Source: an uncultured Christensenellaceae bacterium (GTDB lineage: Bacteria; Bacillota; Clostridia; Christensenellales; CAG-138). From it: a DNA stretch of 8,451 bases. How positions within the stretch are numbered: the first letter of the stretch is position 1; the number at the start of each line of letters is the position of its first letter. The DNA is taken from positions 1 through 8,451 of the forward strand of contig CABSAH010000073.1 in the NCBI GenBank assembly GCA_902475645.1, in the 5' to 3' direction. A model generated the notes under the pieces. The model was not told the origin of the DNA and ran no database searches. It saw only the letters and a list, made by a program, of their open reading frames with translations. The position numbers and the translations under genes were made by a program. Shown here piece after piece: positions 5,334 through 8,451 of this stretch.

Positions 5334-6353
5334 ATGGTAAAAATAAGGCTTAACACTCAAAGGCTTATAAGGCTTGGGCTTATATCGCTTGCAATATCGC
5401 TGCTTGTGCTTATGCTGCGCGGCTGCGCCATAGCGCGCAATGGGGGAACGGAGCCGGATGCGGATGCGGACGGGGACGGGGGCGAGGCGATGGTGAGCAT
5501 ATACGACGCCGAGGCGGACAAGGTGTATTCGTTGCCGCTTGAAGAATATGTGCTCCGCGTTACGGCGGCGGAGATGCCCGCAAGCTTTTCGGAGGAGGCG
5601 CTCAAGGCGCAGTCGGTTGCGGCGCGCACATATACCGCCCGAAGGATGCGCATATTCGGCGGCAAGCCCTGCGGCAGGGGCGGCGCGGACGTTTGCACGG
5701 ACAGCACATGCTGTCAGGCCTACCGCACGCGGGAGGAGCTTTGCAAAAAATGGGGCGACGCGGCGGATATGTATTTTGCTAAGCTTGACGGCGCGGTTTC
5801 CGCCACGCGCGGCATTATACTAACCTACGGCGGCAAGCCCATAGAGGCGCTGTTCCATTCATCCTCCGGCGGCATGACGGAGGACGCGGCGAACGTTTTC
5901 GGCGGCAATGCGCCGTATCTTAAAAGCGTATCAAGCCCCGGCGAGGAGGCGTTTTCGCATTACGGCGCAACGGTATCCTTCACCCGCGCCCAGTTTGCCG
6001 CCGCCGTTAACGCGGGCATAAAGGGTGCGGACATATCAAAGGATAAGCTTGAGGAGCAGGTGAAAATACTTGAAACGAGCGAAAGCGGGCGCGTTATGAA
6101 GCTGAAGCTCGGCAAAAAGACCGTATCCGGCCGCGAATTAAGGCGCGCGCTTGGGCTGAACAGCACCGCCTTCACAATGGATATTTCGCCCGAGCGCGTT
6201 ACGCTCTCCACCCGCGGCTACGGTCACGGCGTGGGCATGAGCCAATACGGCGCGGAGGCCATGGCGCGGCGCGGCGCGGACTACGAGGAAATATTGCTGC
6301 ATTATTATACGGGCGCCAAAGCGCAGCGTATCGACTGCGGGGGGATAAAATAG
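5298..6353 (+). CDS. spoIID: SpoIID/LytB-family sporulation lytic transglycosylase
   Basis: A 351-residue SpoIID-family protein, the membrane-anchored peptidoglycan lytic transglycosylase that acts with SpoIIM and SpoIIP in forespore engulfment. There is one N-terminal membrane anchor (about 24-41), an acidic linker, then the domain: LEEYVLRVTAAEMP with the expected catalytic Glu E92, ALKAQSVAARTYTARRM, DVCTDSTCCQAY (133-142), LFHSSSGG, and the C-terminal GYGHGVGMSQYGA block at 308-319. C133 and C139 fit the zinc-site cysteines described for clostridial SpoIID. Two starts are possible: GTG at 5298, with GGAG six bases upstream, or ATG at 5334, which has no good ribosome site but gives a more usual N-terminus. 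I list the GTG. It stands alone, without spoIIP or spoIIM. A vegetative LytB-like amidase enhancer is the main alternative. Confidence 0.88.
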   Translation: MNIVYHASYISGMVKIRLNTQRLIRLGLISLAISLLVLMLRGCAIARNGGTEPDADADGDGGEAMVSIYDAEADKVYSLPLEEYVLRVTAAEMPASFSEEALKAQSVAARTYTARRMRIFGGKPCGRGGADVCTDSTCCQAYRTREELCKKWGDAADMYFAKLDGAVSATRGIILTYGGKPIEALFHSSSGGMTEDAANVFGGNAPYLKSVSSPGEEAFSHYGATVSFTRAQFAAAVNAGIKGADISKDKLEEQVKILETSESGRVMKLKLGKKTVSGRELRRALGLNSTAFTMDISPERVTLSTRGYGHGVGMSQYGAEAMARRGADYEEILLHYYTGAKAQRIDCGGIK

Positions 6354-6395
6354 AATAGCCTACCGGCCTTTTTGCCGCACAAGAGCACGGCTTTA

Positions 6396-6424
6396 TTGAC
6401 ACGCACAGCCCAAGAATTTATAAT
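6396..6424 (+). promoter_or_regulatory. Perfect consensus sigma-70/SigA promoter of the RhuM gene
   Basis: TTGACA at 6396-6401 and TATAAT at 6419-6424 match the consensus at all 12 positions with the ideal 17-bp spacer. Transcription should begin near 6431, about 23 bases before the ATG, with AAGGA (6439-6443) as ribosome site. This is by far the strongest promoter in the window and implies high constitutive expression unless it is repressed. Confidence 0.85.
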
Positions 6425-6453
6425 TTTATAAAATCGATAAGGATGAACACGAA

Positions 6454-7473
6454 ATGGATAATAGCACGGCACTTACCCCGTATGAAACAAGGGAGATTTT
6501 GTTTTACAAAACGGATAACGGCGATATAAAGATTGAGATACTGCTGTATAATGAGAACCTTTGGCTGACGCAGGCAAAAATGGCTGAGCTTTTTGACGTT
6601 CAAAAGGCCGCGATTTCAAAGCATTTGAAAAACATTTTTGCATCGGGCGAATTGGACGAGGATTCAGTTGTTTCCATTTTGGAGACAACTGCGGCCGACG
6701 GCAAAAGGTATTCCGTAAAGTATTATAATCTGGACACCATCATTGCGGTTGGGTATCGCGTAAACTCCAAGAAAGCGACCATGTTCCGCATATGGGCAAA
6801 TAGGATATTAAAGGAATACATAATCAAGGGCTATGTAATGAATGATGAACGCCTGAAGGAGCCTGAAAGCTTTTTCGGGAAGGACTACTTTGAAGAACAG
6901 CTTGAACGCATTCGTGATATTCGTTCAAGCGAACGGCGTTTCTATCAAAAAATTACGGACATATACTCCCAATGCAGCGCGGATTACGACGTGGGCAGCC
7001 CTATTACCAAGGAATTTTTTGCCACGGTGCAGAACAAGCTGCATTATGCCGTAACTCAGCATACCGCGGCGGAAATCATATACGATAGGGCAGGCAGCCA
7101 AAAGCCGAACATGGGATTATCAACATGGAAAAACGCGCCAAACGGCAGGATACGCAAGGCCGACGTGACCGTTGCAAAGAATTATCTTGATGAAACCGAG
7201 ATGAAAAATCTCAATGAGATTGTTTCCATGTATTTGGATTACGCCGAAAGGCAGGCGCGGCGCGGGAACATAATGTATATGCAGGATTGGGTTGACAAGC
7301 TTGACGCTTTCCTGCGGTTTAACGATGAGGAGGTGCTACACCATAAAGGGCGTGTAACCGCCGCCATTGCAAAAGCCTTCGCCGAAAGCGAGTTTGAAAA
7401 ATTCCGCGTGTTGCAGGATCAAACCTATAAAAGCGATTTTGACCGATTGATTGAGGATATGTCCAAGGCTTGA
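6454..7473 (+). CDS. rhuM: RhuM-family protein (winged-HTH, virulence/defence-associated)
   Basis: A 339-residue protein of the RhuM family (Pfam Virulence_RhuM, COG3943), named from a Salmonella pathogenicity island gene; full length for the family. Residues about 36-62 form a helix-turn-helix (LWLTQAKMAELFDVQKAAIS). The family core GYRVNSKKATMFRIWANRIL (100-119) and LKEYIIKGYVMN follows, then a charged helical region (about 145-175) and a second domain with conserved EFF, VQNKLHYAVT and AAEIIYDRA (187-212). The ATG at 6454 follows AAGGA by nine to ten bases. Base use is unlike its neighbours: 6481-6540 has only 19 of 60 G+C, against 42 of 60 in a sample of spoIID (5641-5700), suggesting transfer. 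It ends 4 nt before the pseudouridine synthase start and may be co-transcribed with it. The molecular function of RhuM is unsettled; regulation, toxicity or phage defence are possibilities. Confidence 0.88.
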   Translation: MDNSTALTPYETREILFYKTDNGDIKIEILLYNENLWLTQAKMAELFDVQKAAISKHLKNIFASGELDEDSVVSILETTAADGKRYSVKYYNLDTIIAVGYRVNSKKATMFRIWANRILKEYIIKGYVMNDERLKEPESFFGKDYFEEQLERIRDIRSSERRFYQKITDIYSQCSADYDVGSPITKEFFATVQNKLHYAVTQHTAAEIIYDRAGSQKPNMGLSTWKNAPNGRIRKADVTVAKNYLDETEMKNLNEIVSMYLDYAERQARRGNIMYMQDWVDKLDAFLRFNDEEVLHHKGRVTAAIAKAFAESEFEKFRVLQDQTYKSDFDRLIEDMSKA

Positions 7474-7477
7474 ACCC

Positions 7478-8356
7478 ATGAAAAGACTAACCATACAAAC
7501 AGACCGTTCCCTTTGCGGCAGAACGGTGCAGAGCGTTATAACGCAGGAGCTTATGGCGTCGGATACATATCTCAGGCGGCTTAAAACGCTGCCTATGGGC
7601 ATAAGCGTAAACGGCGCGCACGCACGCAGCACATATAGGCTTGCATTGGGGGACGTACTGAGCATACAGCTAAGCGACCCTTTGGAGGGCCGTCCGTCGG
7701 GCAAGGCGGCAAGGCTTGATATTCTTTATGAGGATGAATGGCTTATCGTTATAAATAAAAAAGCGGGCGTGGCGGTACATTCCTCCACCAACGAGCCCGA
7801 TATGGACACGGTTGAGGATGCGCTGTACGCCTATCTTCCGCCGGACGAGCGTCCGCATCCCGTAAGCCGGCTTGACCGCGGCACGACGGGCGTTATGACC
7901 ATTGCCAAATGCGGCTATATGCACGCGCTTATGAAGCGCATTATGGAGCAGGGGCTGTTTGAAAAGCAATACGCCGCCATACTTTCCCGCGTTCCCCAAA
8001 GGGCGGAGGGGATTATAGCTGCGCCCATAGGCATGGCCGAAAATTCGCATTACAAGCGCGCCGTGTGCGCCGATGGCGCGGCCGCCGTAAGCGAATACCG
8101 CGTGCTTCGCGCGTTTGACGGCATGGCGCTTTGCGCTCTGCACCCGCGCACGGGCCGCACGCATCAGCTCCGCGTACACATGGCGCATATCGGCTGCCCG
8201 CTCCTTGGGGACTGGCTCTATGGCGAAGGCTCGCCTCTCATCGCCCGCCCCGCGCTCCATGCCGAGCGCGTCGCCTTCACCCATCCGCTCACGGGAGAGC
8301 GCCTTTGCATCGCCGCCCCGCTTGCGGAGGATATGGAGGGGCTAATACGCGGCTGA
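7478..8356 (+). CDS. RluA-family RNA pseudouridine synthase
   Basis: A 292-residue enzyme that isomerises uridine to pseudouridine in rRNA or tRNA. Residues about 1-68 resemble a degenerate S4-like RNA-binding part (SVNGAHARSTYRLALGDVL). The catalytic domain follows: LYEDEWLIVINKKAGVAVH (84-101), SRLDRGTTG (130-138) with catalytic D133, FEKQYAAI (161-168), and the GRTHQLRVHMAHIGCPLLGD block (226-245). Motif I has NKKAG rather than the usual NKPAG. I chose the ATG at 7478 because the protein begins at a normal place there and AAGG lies nine bases upstream; the frame extends to a TTG at 7451 inside the RhuM gene, which is less likely. Only 4 nt separate it from RhuM and I see no separate promoter, so it probably relies on read-through. 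Which RNA site it modifies cannot be told. Confidence 0.9.
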   Translation: MKRLTIQTDRSLCGRTVQSVITQELMASDTYLRRLKTLPMGISVNGAHARSTYRLALGDVLSIQLSDPLEGRPSGKAARLDILYEDEWLIVINKKAGVAVHSSTNEPDMDTVEDALYAYLPPDERPHPVSRLDRGTTGVMTIAKCGYMHALMKRIMEQGLFEKQYAAILSRVPQRAEGIIAAPIGMAENSHYKRAVCADGAAAVSEYRVLRAFDGMALCALHPRTGRTHQLRVHMAHIGCPLLGDWLYGEGSPLIARPALHAERVAFTHPLTGERLCIAAPLAEDMEGLIRG

Positions 8357-8365
8357 CTATATCGG

Positions 8366-8386
8366 GGGGCGCATATCCGCGCCTTA
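8366..8386. terminator. Weak hairpin between convergent genes
   Basis: GGCGC (8368-8372) and GCGCC (8379-8383) form a 5-bp stem with a six-base loop in the 27-base gap between the RluA-family gene and a convergent minus-strand gene. There is no clear U-tract on either side, so it is at best a weak two-way terminator. Confidence 0.25.
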
Positions 8387-8451
8387 CCAGCTTTCGGCCG
8401 TAAGAAAATCGTAAAGGTGAACTACCTTTATGCCGTTCTCTATGCCCGTAT
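8384..8451 (-). CDS. C-terminal end of an unrecognised gene, cut by the window edge
   Basis: A minus-strand frame enters from the right edge and runs 22 codons to TAA at 8386-8384, reading ...TGIENGIKVVHLYDFLTAESW. The codon use resembles the neighbouring genes, the stop falls just past the convergent RluA-family gene, and the peptide looks like a real hydrophobic/charged C-terminus. Too little is visible to assign a family. Confidence 0.5.
   Translation of the reverse strand, partial: TGIENGIKVVHLYDFLTAESW

Noticed and set aside
6361..6395. Terminator after spoIID
   Set aside because: Only 4-bp stems (CGGC/GCCG) are present, with no U-tract in the right place; not convincing.
7670..8284. 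Minus-strand open frame of 204 codons
   Set aside because: It is the shadow of the RluA-family gene, whose catalytic motifs are intact on the plus strand.

Overview
The window looks like chromosomal DNA from a spore-forming, Gram-positive member of the Clostridia. Three things point there: a SpoIID-type sporulation lytic transglycosylase, a sortase-anchored (LPQTG) surface protein with pilin-type isopeptide domains, and a dense cluster of short palindromic intergenic repeats of a kind I associate with gut Clostridia. Most genes are G+C-rich. Nothing in the window fixes the genus.

Layout. Positions 1-615 hold no credible gene. They are packed with about eight imperfect palindromic repeat units of two related types, in both orientations. 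The minus strand then carries three transcription units: a secreted LPQTG surface protein (709-2064) with its own promoter and terminator; a three-gene operon, yedF - NifS-like class V aminotransferase - DUF3343 (4258 down to 2287), with 4-nt overlaps at both junctions, a candidate promoter upstream and a strong terminator downstream; and an AAA/ABC-like ATPase (4386-5270). The plus strand then carries spoIID (5298-6353), a RhuM-family gene (6454-7473) behind a perfect consensus sigma-70 promoter, and an RluA-family pseudouridine synthase (7478-8356). The last 68 bases hold the C-terminal end of an unrecognised minus-strand gene.

How they work together. The yedF set is the clearest functional unit. 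This trio (two-domain YedF, an EF2568-type NifS-like enzyme and the DUF3343 small protein) is known to track with selenium metabolism, especially selenium-dependent molybdenum hydroxylases. A role in moving selenium or sulfur, with one enzyme releasing the chalcogen and two cysteine proteins carrying it, is the natural inference. No selD, selA/selB or molybdenum hydroxylase gene is in view. The RhuM gene is clearly AT-richer than its neighbours, has its own ideal promoter and lies 4 nt upstream of rluA, so it looks acquired. The surface protein has no sortase or other pilin genes beside it. I found no CRISPR array, tRNA, rRNA, insertion sequence or phage genes. No complete new system is demonstrable; the best candidates for follow-up are the selenium operon with its palindromic leader, the RhuM insertion and the repeat cluster.
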